The notes under the pieces: generated by a model | Database searches by the model: none | The model's input: the letters and a program-made list of their open reading frames with translations, nothing else | Told to the model about the DNA's origin: nothing | Translations under genes and position numbers: made by a program | Origin: Megaustenia siamemsis | Taxonomy: Eukaryota; Mollusca; Gastropoda; Stylommatophora; Ariophantidae | Reading direction: 5' to 3' | DNA: 64,000 nucleotides | Assembly (NCBI GenBank): GCA_032433765.1 | Contig: JAVIAB010000160.1 | Location: forward strand, 11,661,436 to 11,725,435 | Shown: positions 1-11,687 of the stretch, piece by piece | How the letters are laid out: each line of letters starts with the position of its first letter | Position numbering within the stretch: position 1 is the stretch's first letter

Positions 1-3000
1 TCATAGGACTATCAAGTTTCATATACTTCACATCATAGGACTATCAAGTTTCATATACTTCACATCATAGGACTATCAAGTTTCATATACTTCACATCAT
101 AGGACTATCAAGTTTCATATACTTCACATCATATGACTGTCACGTTTCATATACTTCACATCATAGGACTATCAAGTTTCATATACTTCACATCATAGGA
201 CTATCAAGTTTCATATACTTCACATCATAGGACTATCAAGTTTCATATACTTCACATCATAGGACTATCAAGTTTCATATACTTCACATCATATGACTGT
301 CACGTTTCATATACTTCACATCATAGGACTATCAAGTTTCATATACTTCACATCATAGGACTGTCAAGTTTCATATACTTCACATCATAGGACTGTCAAG
401 TTTCATATACTTCACATCATAGGACTATCAAGTTTCATATACTTCACATCATAGGACTGTCAAGTTTCATATACTTCACATCATAGGACTGTCAAGTTTC
501 ATATACTTCACATCATAGGACTATCAAGTTTCATATACTTCACATCATAGGACTGTCAAGTTTCATATACTTCACATCATAGGACTGTCAAGTTTCATAT
601 ACTTCACATCATAGGAAAGTTTCATATACTTCACATCATAGGACTATCAAGTTTCATATACTTCACATCATAGGACTGTCAAGTTTCATATACTTCACAT
701 TATAGGACTATCAAGTTTCATATACTTCACATCATAGGACTGTCAAGTTTCATATACTTCACATCATAGGACTATCAAGTTTCATATACTTCACATCATA
801 GGACTATCAAGTTTCATATACTTCACATCATAGGACTGTCAAGTTTCATATACTTCACATCATAGGACTGTCAAGTTTCATATACTTCACATCATAGGAC
901 TATCAAGTTTCATATACTTCACATCATAGGACTGTCAAGTTTCATGTACTTCACATCATAGGACTGTCAAGTTTCATATACTTCACATCATAGCACTGTC
1001 AAGTTTCATATACTTCACATCATAGGACTATCAAGTTTCATATACTTCACATCATAGGACTGTCAAGTTTCATGTACTTCACATCATAGGACTGTCAAGT
1101 TTCATATACTTCACATCATAGGACTGTCAAGTTTCATATACTTCACATCATAGCACTGTCAAGTTTCATATACTTCACATCATAGGACTATCAAGTTTCA
1201 TATACTTCACATCATAGGACTGTCAAGTTTCATATACTTCACATCATAGGACTATCAAGTTTCATATACTTCACATCATAGGACTGTCAAGTTTCATGTA
1301 CTTCACATCATAGGACTGTCAAGTTTCATATACTTCACATCATAGGACTGTCAAGTTTCATATACTTCACATCATAGGACTATCAAGTTTCATATACTTC
1401 ACATCATAGGACTGTCAAGTTTCATATACTTCACATCATAGGACTGTCAAGTTTCATATACTTCACATCATAGCACTGTCAAGTTTCATATACTTCACAT
1501 CATAGGACTATCAAGTTTCATATACTTCACATCATAGGACTGTCAAGTTTCATGTACTTCACATCATAGGACTATCAAGTTTCATATACTTCACATCATA
1601 TGACTGTCACGTTTCATATACTTCACATCATAGGACTATCAAGTTTCATATACTTCACATCATAGGACTGTCAAGTTTCATATACTTCACATCATAGGAC
1701 TGTCAAGTTTCATATACTTCACATCATAGGACTATCAAGTTTCATATACTTCACATCATAGGACTGTCAAGTTTCATATACTTCACATCATAGGACTGTC
1801 AAGTTTCATATACTTCACATCATAGGACTGTCAAGTTTCATATACTTCACATCATAGGACTATCAAGTTTCATATACTTCACATCATAGGACTGTCAAGT
1901 TTCATATACTTCACATCATAGGACTGTCAAGTTTCATATACTTCACATCATAGCACTGTCAAGTTTCATATACTTCACATCATAGGACTATCAAGTTTCA
2001 TATACTTCACATCATAGGACTGTCAAGTTTCATGTACTTCACATCATAGGACTGTCAAGTTTCATATACTTCACATCATAGGACTGTCAAGTTTCATATA
2101 CTTCACATCATAGCACTGTCAAGTTTCATATACTTCACATCATAGGACTATCAAGTTTCATATACTTCACATCATAGGACTGTCAAGTTTCATATACTTC
2201 ACATCATAGGACTATCAAGTTTCATATACTTCACATCATAGGACTGTCAAGTTTCATATACTTCACATCATAGGACTGTCAAGTTTCATATACTTCACAT
2301 CATAGGACTATCAAGTTTCATATACTTCACATCATAGGACTGTCAAGTTTCATATACTTCACATCATAGGACTGTCAAGTTTCATATACTTCACATCATA
2401 GGAAAGTTTCATATACTTCACATCATAGGACTATCAAGTTTCATATACTTCACATCATAGGACTGTCAAGTTTCATATACTTCACATTATAGGACTGTCA
2501 AGTTTCATATACTTCACATCATAGGACTATCAAGTTTCATATACTTCACATCATAGGACTATCAAGTTTCATATACTTCACATCATAGGACTATCAAGTT
2601 TCATATACTTCACATCATAGGACTATCAAGTTTCATATACTTCACATCATATGACTGTCACGTTTCATATACTTCACATCATAGGACTATCAAGTTTCAT
2701 ATACTTCACATCATAGGACTGTCAAGTTTCATATACTTCACATCATAGGACTGTCAAGTTTCATATACTTCACATCATAGGACTATCAAGTTTCATATAC
2801 TTCACATCATAGGACTGTCAAGTTTCATATACTTCACATCATAGGACTGTCAAGTTTCATATACTTCACATCATAGGACTATCAAGTTTCATATACTTCA
2901 CATCATAGGACTGTCAAGTTTCATATACTTCACATCATAGGACTGTCAAGTTTCATATACTTCACATCATAGGAAAGTTTCATATACTTCACATCATAGG

Positions 3001-3634
3001 ACTATCAAGTTTCATATACTTCACATCATAGGACTGTCAAGTTTCATATACTTCACATTATAGGACTGTCAAGTTTCATATACTTCACATCATAGGACTG
3101 TCAAGTTTCATATACTTCACATCATAGGACTATCAAGTTTCATATACTTCACATCATAGGACTGTCAAGTTTCATATACTTCACATCATAGGACTGTCAA
3201 GTTTCATTTACTTCACATCATAGGACTATCAAGTTTCATATACTTCACATCATAGGACTGTCAAGTTTCATATACTTCACATCATAGGACTGTCAAGTTT
3301 CATATACTTCACATCATAGCACTGTCAAGTTTCATATACTTCACATCATAGGACTATCAAGTTTCATATACTTCACATCATAGGACTGTCAAGTTTCATG
3401 TACTTCACATCATAGGACTGTCAAGTTTCATATACTTCACATCATAGGACTGTCAAGTTTCATATACTTCACATCATAGCACTGTCAAGTTTCATATACT
3501 TCACATCATAGGACTATCAAGTTTCATATACTTCACATCATAGGACTGTCAAGTTTCATATACTTCACATCATAGGACTGTCAAGTTTCATATACTTCAC
3601 ATCATAGGACTATAAAGTTTCATATACTTCATAT
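1..3634. repeat. 32-bp satellite array (about 113 copies)
   Basis: Head-to-tail copies of a 32-bp unit built on TCATAGGACTATCAAGTTTC followed by ATATACTTCACA. The array enters from the left edge and ends at about 3634, where the last unit degenerates. Units vary mainly at one A/G site (CTATC or CTGTC). Rarer variants recur: a unit with ATATGACTGTCACG, one with TAGCACTG, one with CATGTACTT, one with CATTATAGG, and a 27-bp unit lacking five bases (TAGGAAAG). No coding potential. Confidence 0.98.
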
Positions 3635-3736
3635 CACTATAACTCTATGTTATATGTAATGAGGGTACTTTACTACTGGAGTGCACATAAATAATTATTT
3701 ATATGATTTATGAAACTATAGTGATGTCCGTAACAT

Positions 3737-3932
3737 AAATGATGCCATGGTGTCTACTTCTTCTTCCTTTGAGCTCCCTGTGGAGCATAGGTTTTCTACA
3801 AACACTTTCCAAGCCTTTCTGTTTCTTGCTATTCTTTTAAGATCATTCCATGTGTCTTCCAAAAAAGGGCTTACCATGCAATACACTCTCAGTTGGCTTC
3901 CATAATGTGGAAATCCCATCCAGCGTCATTGT
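3737..3932 (-). mobile_element. LINE-A 3' fragment
   Basis: Minus-strand translation gives the C-terminal tail of a LINE reverse transcriptase (TWNDLKRIARNRKAWKVFVE, then LCSTGSSK). The same DNA recurs in the longer LINE-A copy at 20690-22715 and in the fragment at 58574-58800. Heavily 5'-truncated, no intact ORF. Confidence 0.75.
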
Positions 3933-4245
3933 CTTCAGTGTATTTATAATTATATAAAGGGGCCCTGTCTGAAGCCTCAGCATTTGGATGTGAGAAAACC
4001 TTTCTTTTCTTTGCTGTCATTACTTTCCACCAATAATTTGGTGAGCCTTGTACCCATTCCTTTATTTGTTGGTTTAACTAGAGAATTCTTTGTTGACCTT
4101 GAACCCACAATCATTGTATTAGCAATCCTCTCTATAAGAAACTGTAGCATATCCAATTTTAGTTTCATTTAAAAGAAAGATAACATTATGGTATAATAAC
4201 AGTAAGTTATCACATACAATTTAAAGAGTGATTTTATACTATATA
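3933..4245. other. unclassified 0.3-kb stretch
   Basis: No recognised gene or repeat. About 190 bases (3977-4172) are open on both strands in short frames, but neither product resembles a known family and there is no convincing splice context. Confidence 0.4.

Positions 4246-4303
<58 letters not shown>
4246..4303. repeat. (TA)n microsatellite
   Basis: Nearly pure TA dinucleotide run of about 58 bases directly left of a LINE-M fragment. Confidence 0.97.
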
Positions 4304-4307
<4 letters not shown>

Positions 4308-4568
4308 TGAGAAAGAGAGTTCATCTGTGCTACATTGAACCAATTTTGACCTATGGGAGTGAATCATGGACAGTAGACAAACAAATGAAAAGACTGTTAT
4401 TGGCCACAGAAATGGAATTTCTCAGAAAAATGTTAAAGTTCACTGGACAGCTTATAAGACCAACGAGGACATTGTCAAACACAAAAAGGGAGTTCCTAAA
4501 ACATCAGAAGGAAACAATCACCATTTTTCAGGCATATGAGAAGAGGAAAGTTGGAGTACTTGGTTCTT
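4304..4568 (+). mobile_element. LINE-M C-terminal fragment
   Basis: Plus-strand frame carries the post-RT connector typical of LINE polyproteins (CYIEPILTYGSESWTVDKQM, then TEMEFLRKMLK), followed by a decayed continuation ending in EKRKVGVLG. The copies at 50690-51115 and 59262-59730 match the same segment. Truncated at both ends. Confidence 0.75.
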
Positions 4569-4569
4569 A

Positions 4570-4665
4570 GTAGCCTCCATCTGTCATAGTTGACTATGGA
4601 TTTTTCAGCGTCCCTAGAAATGTTATTTTTTCTTATCTTTTGCAGTGTGTTCTCTTTCTCTATGA
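4570..4665 (-). mobile_element. LINE-C 3' terminus
   Basis: The stretch with CATAGTTGACTATGGATTTT matches the left end of the LINE-C copy at 25222-25850 and the complement of the 3' end of the plus-strand copy at 54930-54985. Only the last 100 bases are kept. Confidence 0.65.
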
Positions 4666-5170
4666 ATCATGTGGCAGGTGTGGATGGTAACCTCTCGACA
4701 CCAAAAAGGCGATTCTGGAGTATCCTCTCCAGGGCGCGAGCTTGGGCAGAAAAAGAAAGAGACAAGCTGTTGCCCATGCAACATGTTTCTTCTCTCCATG
4801 CACCGAGCGATCCAAAGGTCTAGCAGGGCAAGAACAGTTTGGTGCCAACTGCACCGCAGGAGTTACCAGAGCAATGTTAAAATCAACACTGAACTGCCTT
4901 AGAGTCCCTAAGCTCTCTCCACGCGTGAATCCAATGTTCATATTATGAATATAATGGATCAACTTACATTGAGTCCACAATGAATGAAAATACCATCCAA
5001 TCCTTATCAATGAAACTACACAAACACCATCAAAGAAATATATCTGTAGAATAACTGCTACAGGCATATGGTCCCTCTGCTATCATCTTTAATCGAAATA
5101 CACACGACATAGCGACAGACATGTCTAGCTAGGACACCATCTTTATATCATATAGTAGAGTCCTTGGTTG
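4666..5170. other. unclassified, probably repeat-derived
   Basis: Several short overlapping frames are open between 4660 and 5067 on both strands. No motif is recognised, and the stretch sits between LINE pieces, so it is more likely unassigned transposon sequence than a gene. Confidence 0.35.
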
Positions 5171-5174
5171 CAAC

Positions 5175-6030
5175 TTGCAAAATACCCACGAAACGAAGGT
5201 CAATAATATGATAGAGCGATTAACAAATGGAATCCTGAGAGCTGCTAGAGAATCCATTCCTAGAGGAGCAAGAAGAAACTACAAGCCATACTGGAGCAAG
5301 GAAATACAAAGACTAGAAGAGGAACTGGACTCTGCCAGAGAACTAGCTGAAACATCACACAGCACAGAGAGCAACATTGCCTACAAAGCAACCTCAGCCA
5401 AATACAGACGTGAGGTCATGATATCAGCAAGACAGAGCTGGATAGACAAAACATAGAGCCTTAATCTAGACAAAAAATGGTTGTAAACTATAGAAACTTG
5501 CGAAAGCTCTGAGAGACAAAAAACAACTGCCGACCTCAAATATCATTAGCACACAATCAGAACATCCTCACAGGCAAAAGGGCAGCAAATCTACTGATAG
5601 AGACTTACAAAAACATTAGTAGAATAAACATTCCAATAGACAAACAGAAAGCTGCAACATGGGAAAACCAAGATGCAAAACACATGCCGTTAGCACCAGA
5701 ATAGCATCAGACGACCATCTTTACCCCAACTGAATTAGATGTTGCCCTCAAAGGACTGAAGCTCAAAAATTCCCCTGGTAAAGATGGAATCTCCAACGAA
5801 ATGCTCCTAAATCTGGGACAGAAAGCCAAGAGCCAGCTTCTAAGGATAATAAATGCTAGCTGGAAGAGAGGCCATGTGCCGGCAATCTGGAAAGAAGCTA
5901 TTATGATGCCCATCTTCAAGCGTGGAAAAAACCCACTAGACCCAAGTAGCTATAGACCAATTAGCCTACTGAGCTGCCTGAGTAAACTCATGGAAAGGCT
6001 GGTTAACAGAAGACTTATGTGGCATTTGGA
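5175..6030 (+). pseudogene. Jockey/CR1-type LINE RT fragment (broken)
   Basis: Two remnants of a LINE polyprotein. 5175-5456 encodes the linker between endonuclease and RT (ARRNYKPYWSKEIQRLEEEL). After about 250 bases of broken frame, 5708-6040 encodes the RT N-terminus: PTELDVALKGLKLKNSPGKD, then AIWKEAIMMPIFKRGKNP and YRPISLLSCLSKLMERLVN. These are the RT fingers of Jockey/CR1-like elements. The catalytic FADD/YADD segment is absent because sequence is lost after 6030, where an unrelated LINE-D tail begins. Confidence 0.75.
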
Positions 6031-6415
6031 CCCTTTCTAAATCACATTTAAGAAAGATCAATACATTGTAAGATGCGATGCTTGAGAAAAGTAACAAACA
6101 CAAGAAGAGATAGAATACCAAATGAAACCATAAGAAAAATGTAGGAATAAAACCCTGCCAAGAATATATAGAACAACTTAAATGGTTGGGCCACCTTGTC
6201 AGAATGAATCCTCACCAATCACCATCAAGGGCGTTCTTCTCAAGAATGCATGGAAAAAGACTAAGAGGAAGACCTAGAAGAAGATGGATAGATGCAGTGA
6301 CAGAGACATGTAACAACAAAGGAATATCACTAATTCAGACAGTTCGAGCAGCTCAAGAACGACAAATGATATAACCACGACACCTTTTCAGTATTAGTGA
6401 GAAAGAGAAAAGAAG
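6031..6415 (+). mobile_element. LINE-D 3' fragment
   Basis: Matches the complement of 34095-34495 from CCCTTTCTAAATCAC onward. The plus-strand frame 6186-6374 encodes a LINE C-terminus with the GH-loop and basic motif (HGKRLRGRPRRRWIDAVTET). A stop codon breaks the frame near 6142. The junction with the Jockey-like piece at 6030 is abrupt. Confidence 0.75.
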
Positions 6416-6655
6416 AAAGATGAGCATTTCAATTATGCATATTTTATTTTTCATTTTTTTTTATCTTATAGCTTGCAGTCTTTCCACTCCTTTTTTGATT
6501 TTATTTTTTATCACAAACTTTTCTTAAGACTAATTTTATTTTGAAATATTAATTTTAAAATATGAATTTGACTCAATTAGAAATAGTTGTATAATGTAAT
6601 TACATGAATATCAAAGTATAGGAGGTGTGTTTCAATTTAATTAATTAAGAAGTCA
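6416..6655. other. AT-rich, nothing recognised
   Basis: Very T-rich and A-rich DNA with short homopolymers. No ORF, repeat or RNA gene seen. Confidence 0.5.
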
Positions 6656-7105
6656 TAGTTGTCCATGATTGACAATTTGCTGCTAATTCTTGTATGTCTT
6701 TGTTTTTTAATCTCATGATTGAGCCTTCCTTAGCAAATGTTCTGCAAAGTGTTCTTATGTCTACCTTGTTTTTTTTTTCTTTTACCAGATAGTTTCCATA
6801 CGAATGCCTTCATTCATTTTCAACACCTGACCAATGTGTTGCCAATCCTTCTTCAAAAGCTCAACAAATATTCTTATTTAGTTTCATCTCCTTTCTTATC
6901 ATTTGAAATGTATTGTCTCCAACTTATGTTTGAAATTCTTTGCAGACATTTGTTTTCAGAAGTATTTAATTTCCTCTCTAAAGACTCTGGATTTCCAACT
7001 TCCATATGTTAGCATTGATATTACACAGGAGTTGAACAATCTAAGTTTTGTACAATTAATTAATACTTTGGATCTCCAGATGTTTGTCAGTTTGTTAAAA
7101 TCATT
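6656..7105 (-). pseudogene. ancient LINE-E-related fragment
   Basis: The minus strand aligns by eye with the RT C-terminal segment of LINE-E. TTTGCAGACATTTGTTTTC corresponds to TCCTTAGACATTTATTTTC of the young copy, and ACAGGAGTTGAACAATCTAA corresponds to TTTGATTTGAATAGCCTAA. Many stops and indels; clearly older than the copy next to it at 7197. Confidence 0.5.
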
Positions 7106-7196
7106 TGATACTAGTGTGTCATGATTTGTTAGTTTATTTTGCTGCCTGGGTAGTTAAAATTTGTAACTTTAGTTTAAGAGCTTAACTTTAGTTAAG

Positions 7197-8199
7197 AATG
7201 TTTCCCAATAGAAACTGGGGTTAAACAAGGATGTATTTTATCGCCCTTGTTATTTGGAATTGTTATGGACTTCATAATGAAGAAATGCTGCACTGGTAAT
7301 AAAGGCATCGAATGGATACAAGGAGACCATTTGGAGGACCTCGACTTTGCTGATGACATAGTTCTCATCAGCAGTCAGATAAAAACGATGCAGGAAAACA
7401 CAAATGAACTATCATCAATAGCCAGCAAAATTGGGCTTGAGGTCAATCATGAAAAGACTAAAGTCATGAAAAGTTTAATTCCAACAAGTGACAAAATATA
7501 CATGGAAAACAAACCAGTAGAAGAGATCGATCACTTTATCTATCTTGGAAGTCACATTGATCGAGAAGGGGATACGAGCAAAGAAATTAGAATCAGACTG
7601 GCTAAAGCAGCAATGTCTTTCAGAAGCCTTGAAAAGTTGTGGAAATCAAAACTCATTAGCACAAACACAAAACTTAGGCTATTCAAATCAAATGTACTAT
7701 CAACCCTTACGTATGCGTGTGAAAGCTGGAAAACAACAAGAGATATAGAAACAAAGTTGAACGCATTCGAAAATAAATGTCTAAGGAAAATACTTGGTAT
7801 AGAATGGAACGAATTCAAAACAAACGAGGAAATTAGAGAAATCGCCAATCAACCACTAATATCTTCAGTAATAAAGAAAAGACGATGGTCATACGTTGGA
7901 CATGTGATGAGAAGAGATAATAATCGAATAGCAAAGCAAGCCCTCATATGGGAATCAACAGGTAAAAGAAAAAGAGGAAGACCCAGGGAGACACTGAGAA
8001 GAACATTGATGAGAGAGGCAAGAGCAGCAGGAATCGGCTCCCTCAATGAGATAGAACTGCTTGCACAGAACAGAGACAGATGGCGAGATTTAATAAAATA
8101 TCTTTAAAAGAAAACTGCTAGAACAAAAATTCATATAGGAGAAGGTGTATCTTGGTCTACGCCCTATGGGCCGGTTACGGCTCGAAAGGTCAATAGATA
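7197..8199 (+). mobile_element. LINE-E, 5'-truncated young copy
   Basis: Begins inside the RT at the segment FPIETGVKQGCILSP and runs uninterrupted to the C-terminal LIKYL at 8107, then a short 3' UTR ending in GGTCAATAGATAG. The open part (7247-8107, 286 codons) contains the catalytic LDFADDIVLISS, the YLGSHI motif, the ACESW connector and the basic GKRKRGRPRETLRR tail. It is almost identical to the copies at 30619-33609 and 48539-49826. 5' truncation during target-primed reverse transcription explains the loss of endonuclease and RT fingers. Confidence 0.93.
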
Positions 8200-8264
8200 G
8201 TTTAAGAGGGTGCAAGCATACACCTCTCCACCCAATACAATCTTTCTTGACAACACCTACTTTC

Positions 8265-8593
8265 GGGGGGCCTCGGTAGCCAAGTTGGGAAAACCACCCG
8301 ACTGGACTACCGACGTTCGGACAACCTGTGTTCGATTCTCGCTGGGAGCAGTGTGAGTTGTACTCGTGGTTGGAAAAAAAAAAATACCCCCACGGTCGAC
8401 CCAGCCGTTGGCAGAAATGGGTACCAGGGTATTACCCTGGGAAGGTGAGGAATATGGCCTTGCATCTGAGTTTCATTGCTTGAGGCGACACTATCCAGAA
8501 ATCTCCGAACATTTCTGGATAGGCGGCCGAGCACATATTGGTGTGAAACTCATGTGCTAAGATGCCGGTTCAAGTTTCGTATACTTTACCTTT
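8265..8593 (+). mobile_element. SINE-II, tRNA-derived
   Basis: tRNA-like head with a pol III A box (GGTAGCCAAGTTGG) and B box (TGTTCGATTCTC), a conserved body, and a TTTACC-rich end. A second copy lies at 45957-46268 on the minus strand. The flanks ACCTACTTTC (8255-8264) and ACCTACCTTC (8594-8603) differ by one base and look like a target-site duplication. Confidence 0.8.
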
Positions 8594-8609
8594 ACCTACC
8601 TTCTCTCAT

Positions 8610-10066
8610 ACAAAGGTTGTTATCTTTCTCAGCTGTGTTGCTGTTATATAATACACTGTTGTCTTCCTTAGTTGTGTTGCTGTTATATAATAGTGTTGTC
8701 TTTCTCAGTTGTGTTGCTGTTATATAATACACTGTTGTCTTTCTAAGTTGTGTTGCTGTTATATAATAGTGTTGTCTTTCTCAGTTGTGTTGCTGTTATA
8801 TAATACACTGTTGTCTTTCTCAGTTGTGTTGCTGTTATATAATAGTGTTGTCTTTCTCAGTTGTGTTGCTGTTATATTATAGACTGTTGTCTTTCTCAGT
8901 TGTGTTGCTGTTATATTATAGACTGTTGTCTTTCTCAGTTGTGTTGCTGTTATATTATAGACTGTTGTCTTTCTCAGTTGTGTTGCTGTTATATAATAGT
9001 GTTGTCTTTCTCAGTTGTGTTGCTGTTATATAATACACTGTTGTCTTTCTCAGTTGTGTTGCTGTTATATAATAGTGTTGTCTTTCTCAGTTGTGTTGCT
9101 GTTATATTATAGACTGTTGTCTTTCTCAGTTGTGTTGCTGTTATATTATAGACTGTTGTCTTTCTCAGTTGTGTTGCTGTTATATAATAGTGTTGTCTTT
9201 CTCAGTTGTGTTGCTGTTATATAATAGTGTTGTCTTTTTCAGTTGTGTTGCTGTTATATAATACACTGTTGTCTTTCTCAGTTGTGTTGCTGTTATATAA
9301 TAGTGTTGTCTTTCTCAGTTGTGTTGCTGTTATATTATAGACTGTTGTCTTTCTCAGTTGTGTTGCTGTTATATTATAGACTGTTGTCTTTCTCAGTTGT
9401 GTTGCTGTTATATTATAGACTGTTGTCTTTCTCAGTTGTGTTGCTGTTATATAATAGTGTTGTCTTTCTCAGTTGTGTTGCTGTTATATTATAGACTGTT
9501 GTCTTTCTCAGTTGTGTTGCTGTTATATAATAGTGTTGTCTTTCTCAGTTGTGTTGCTGTTATATTATAGACTGTTGTCTTTCTCAGTTGTGTTGCTGTT
9601 ATATAATAGTGTTGTCTTTCTCAGTTGTGTTGCTGTTATATTATAGACTGTTGTCTTTCTCAGTTGTGTTGCTGTTATATAATAGTGTTGTCTTTCTCAG
9701 TTGTGTTGCTGTTATATTATAGACTGTTGTCTTTCTCAGTTGTGTTGCTGTTATATAATAGTGTTGTCTTTCTCAGCTGTGTTGCTGTTATATTATAGAC
9801 TGTTGTCTTTCTCAGTTGTGTTGCTGTTATATAATAGTGTTGTCTTTCTCAGTTGTGTTGCTGTTATATAATACACTGTTGTCTTTCTCAGTTGTGTTGC
9901 TGTTATATAATAGTGTTGTCTTTCTCAGTTGTGTTGCTGTTATATAATAGTGTTGTCTTTCTCAGTTGTGTTGCTGTTATATAATACACTGTTGTCTTTC
10001 TCAGTTGTGTTGCTGTTATATAATAGTGTTGTCTTTCTCAGTTGTGTTGCTGTTATATTATAGAGT
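8610..10066. repeat. 37/39-bp minisatellite (about 38 copies)
   Basis: Unit GTTGTCTTTCTCAGTTGTGT plus TGCTGTTATA and one of three endings: TAATAGT (37 bp), TAATACACT (39 bp) or TTATAGACT (39 bp). The two lengths are interspersed rather than blocked. The 80-residue frames found here, rich in CCYII and LSFSVVLLLY, are products of the repeat and not genes. Confidence 0.97.
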
Positions 10067-10130
10067 GTTTGTTGCCTATGGGAAGATATTGGAAGGAGCT
10101 GACATTGCAGATCTAATTGGAACAGTGTAA
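10064..10130 (+). other. possible terminal exon (22 codons)
   Basis: Directly after the last minisatellite unit, whose end TTATATTATAG reads as a splice acceptor, a short frame encodes VFVAYGKILEGADIADLIG followed by TV and a stop. Its amino-acid composition looks protein-like. No family is recognised and no upstream exon was found, so this is a weak call. Confidence 0.2.
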
Positions 10131-10408
10131 TAACCAGTGTTATTACAATTACTTATTCATATTATAATTTGTATATAACATTTTACCAGTTATTGCTGAA
10201 TCTGTTTTTAAATTGTGAAACAAACTCATCTCTCTATTTAATTTAAGTTTTTTTTCCTAAGTATATTTTTTTTTTTCAGGTAGAAAAAATATAAAGCCAT
10301 GTTTGTGAACGATTTGTTCTGTATTAAGAATAATTAACTTGCAACAAATTAAAAAATAGACCCAAGTTGTAAATGATTTGTATCTATTTTTTTTTCTTCT
10401 AAAAACAG

Positions 10409-10466
10409 GAATCAAAAGATGAGCAGTGTGGAGCAGGATAAACATGAATTGTTGGCTTCAATTTGA
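10409..10466 (+). other. possible short terminal exon
   Basis: A pyrimidine-rich run of about 20 bases ending in CTAAAAACAG precedes an open stretch reading NQKMSSVEQDKHELLASI, then TGA. The acceptor is good, but the reading frame is only 18 codons. It could pair with the candidate at 10064, or be chance. Confidence 0.15.
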
Positions 10467-10689
10467 AGAAACTGACATGGTTAGCCATTAGTGTCTTCAT
10501 GTTAGTGAAAAGTTGCATTTGGAAAATAAGTAAAAGACACTTTGTAAATAATATTTAAAAAAGAGACACTAAATTAGTTATGTTTCTTTCAGTACTTGTA
10601 ATATCGTTATAGTCAATGTATTTTGATATTATGATTTGTTGTTTCCAGTTGACTGGTTTTAAATAGATATTGAAGTTATTCATGACTTC

Positions 10690-11062
10690 TACCAGTTGGT
10701 AGTGACCTACAGAGTGGTAGTGGCTTACTGAGTAGTAGTGACCTACAGAGTGGTAGTGGCTTACTGAGTGGTGGTGACTTACAGAGTGGTAGTGGCTTAC
10801 TGAGTTGTGGTGGCTTACTGAGTGGCGATGACTTACTGAGTGGCGGTGACTTACAGAGTGGCGGTGACTTACAGAGTGGCGGTGACTTACTGAGTGGCGG
10901 TGACTTACAGAGTGGCGGTGACTTACAGAGTGGCGGTGACTTACAGAGTGGTGGTGACTTACAGAGTGGTGGTGACTTACAGAGTGGTGGTGACTTACAG
11001 AGTGGTGGTGACTTACAGAGTGGTGGTGACTTACTGAGTGGTGGTGACTTACTGAGCGGTAG
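10690..11062. repeat. 18-bp minisatellite
   Basis: About 20 copies of AGAGTGGTGGTGACTTAC. Early units are more diverse (TAGTGGCTTACTG) and late units are nearly uniform. Confidence 0.95.
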
Positions 11063-11687
11063 TGTTATTGAATTAACATTTGTAATATCTAAATAATACT
11101 ACTTTGTCCTACCACTTCTACTCTGAGGTATACATTTTTGCCAGAGGAGGTTTTAATGTTAACAATTATCTTCTAGTTTGGTTAAAAATCTTATCCTGTA
11201 TATTTTATGGATTGTTTAAAGTTAATCTCCCATGTAATTATGGGTCTTCCCTGTTTCTGAGTCTCCTATATAATCCTTGGTAAGCTATCTCCTTCCCACA
11301 GCAGACAAAATCATCTTTTATGTGGCTGGTTTACTTTTTCCTGCGAGGATTACATGTCAGACACTCTCATGTTGTTTTGTTGTGTATATTGTTAATTCTT
11401 GACACCTTGATCTCCATCCTTAATCTCTTATTTTTAAAGCACATAATTAGCCTTTTATCAATTGTTAATATGTACATAAAATCATGTTAATATTGTTAGT
11501 AATGATGTATGTCTAATTACAGTTGACTAGTATTCAATGCTTCTATCAAGATGGACTGTATACTTATAGTTTGTTACTTACTACTTACTGTTTATTTAAG
11601 TGATAAACAAGTGGGTATAACAAAATAATATGATGGCATGTTGATAATATTCTAATATATCATTTATGTTAATATGTAAAAAGATGT
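11063..11687. other. AT-rich unique sequence
   Basis: No ORF of note, no repeat and no RNA gene seen between two minisatellites. Confidence 0.5.

Noticed and set aside
1..3634. CRISPR array
   Set aside because: Units are directly adjacent 32-mers without unique spacers, in an animal genome.
3977..4172. Frames open on both strands
   Set aside because: Only about 62 codons each, no motif, no clear splice signals, and next to LINE debris. Chance is more likely.
4660..5067. 135-codon minus-strand frame
   Set aside because: Overlaps two plus frames and a LINE-C end; no domain, composition not convincing.
8476..9570. Several 69-83-residue cysteine- and leucine-rich frames
   Set aside because: They are translations of the 37/39-bp minisatellite, and frames change with each 37-bp unit.
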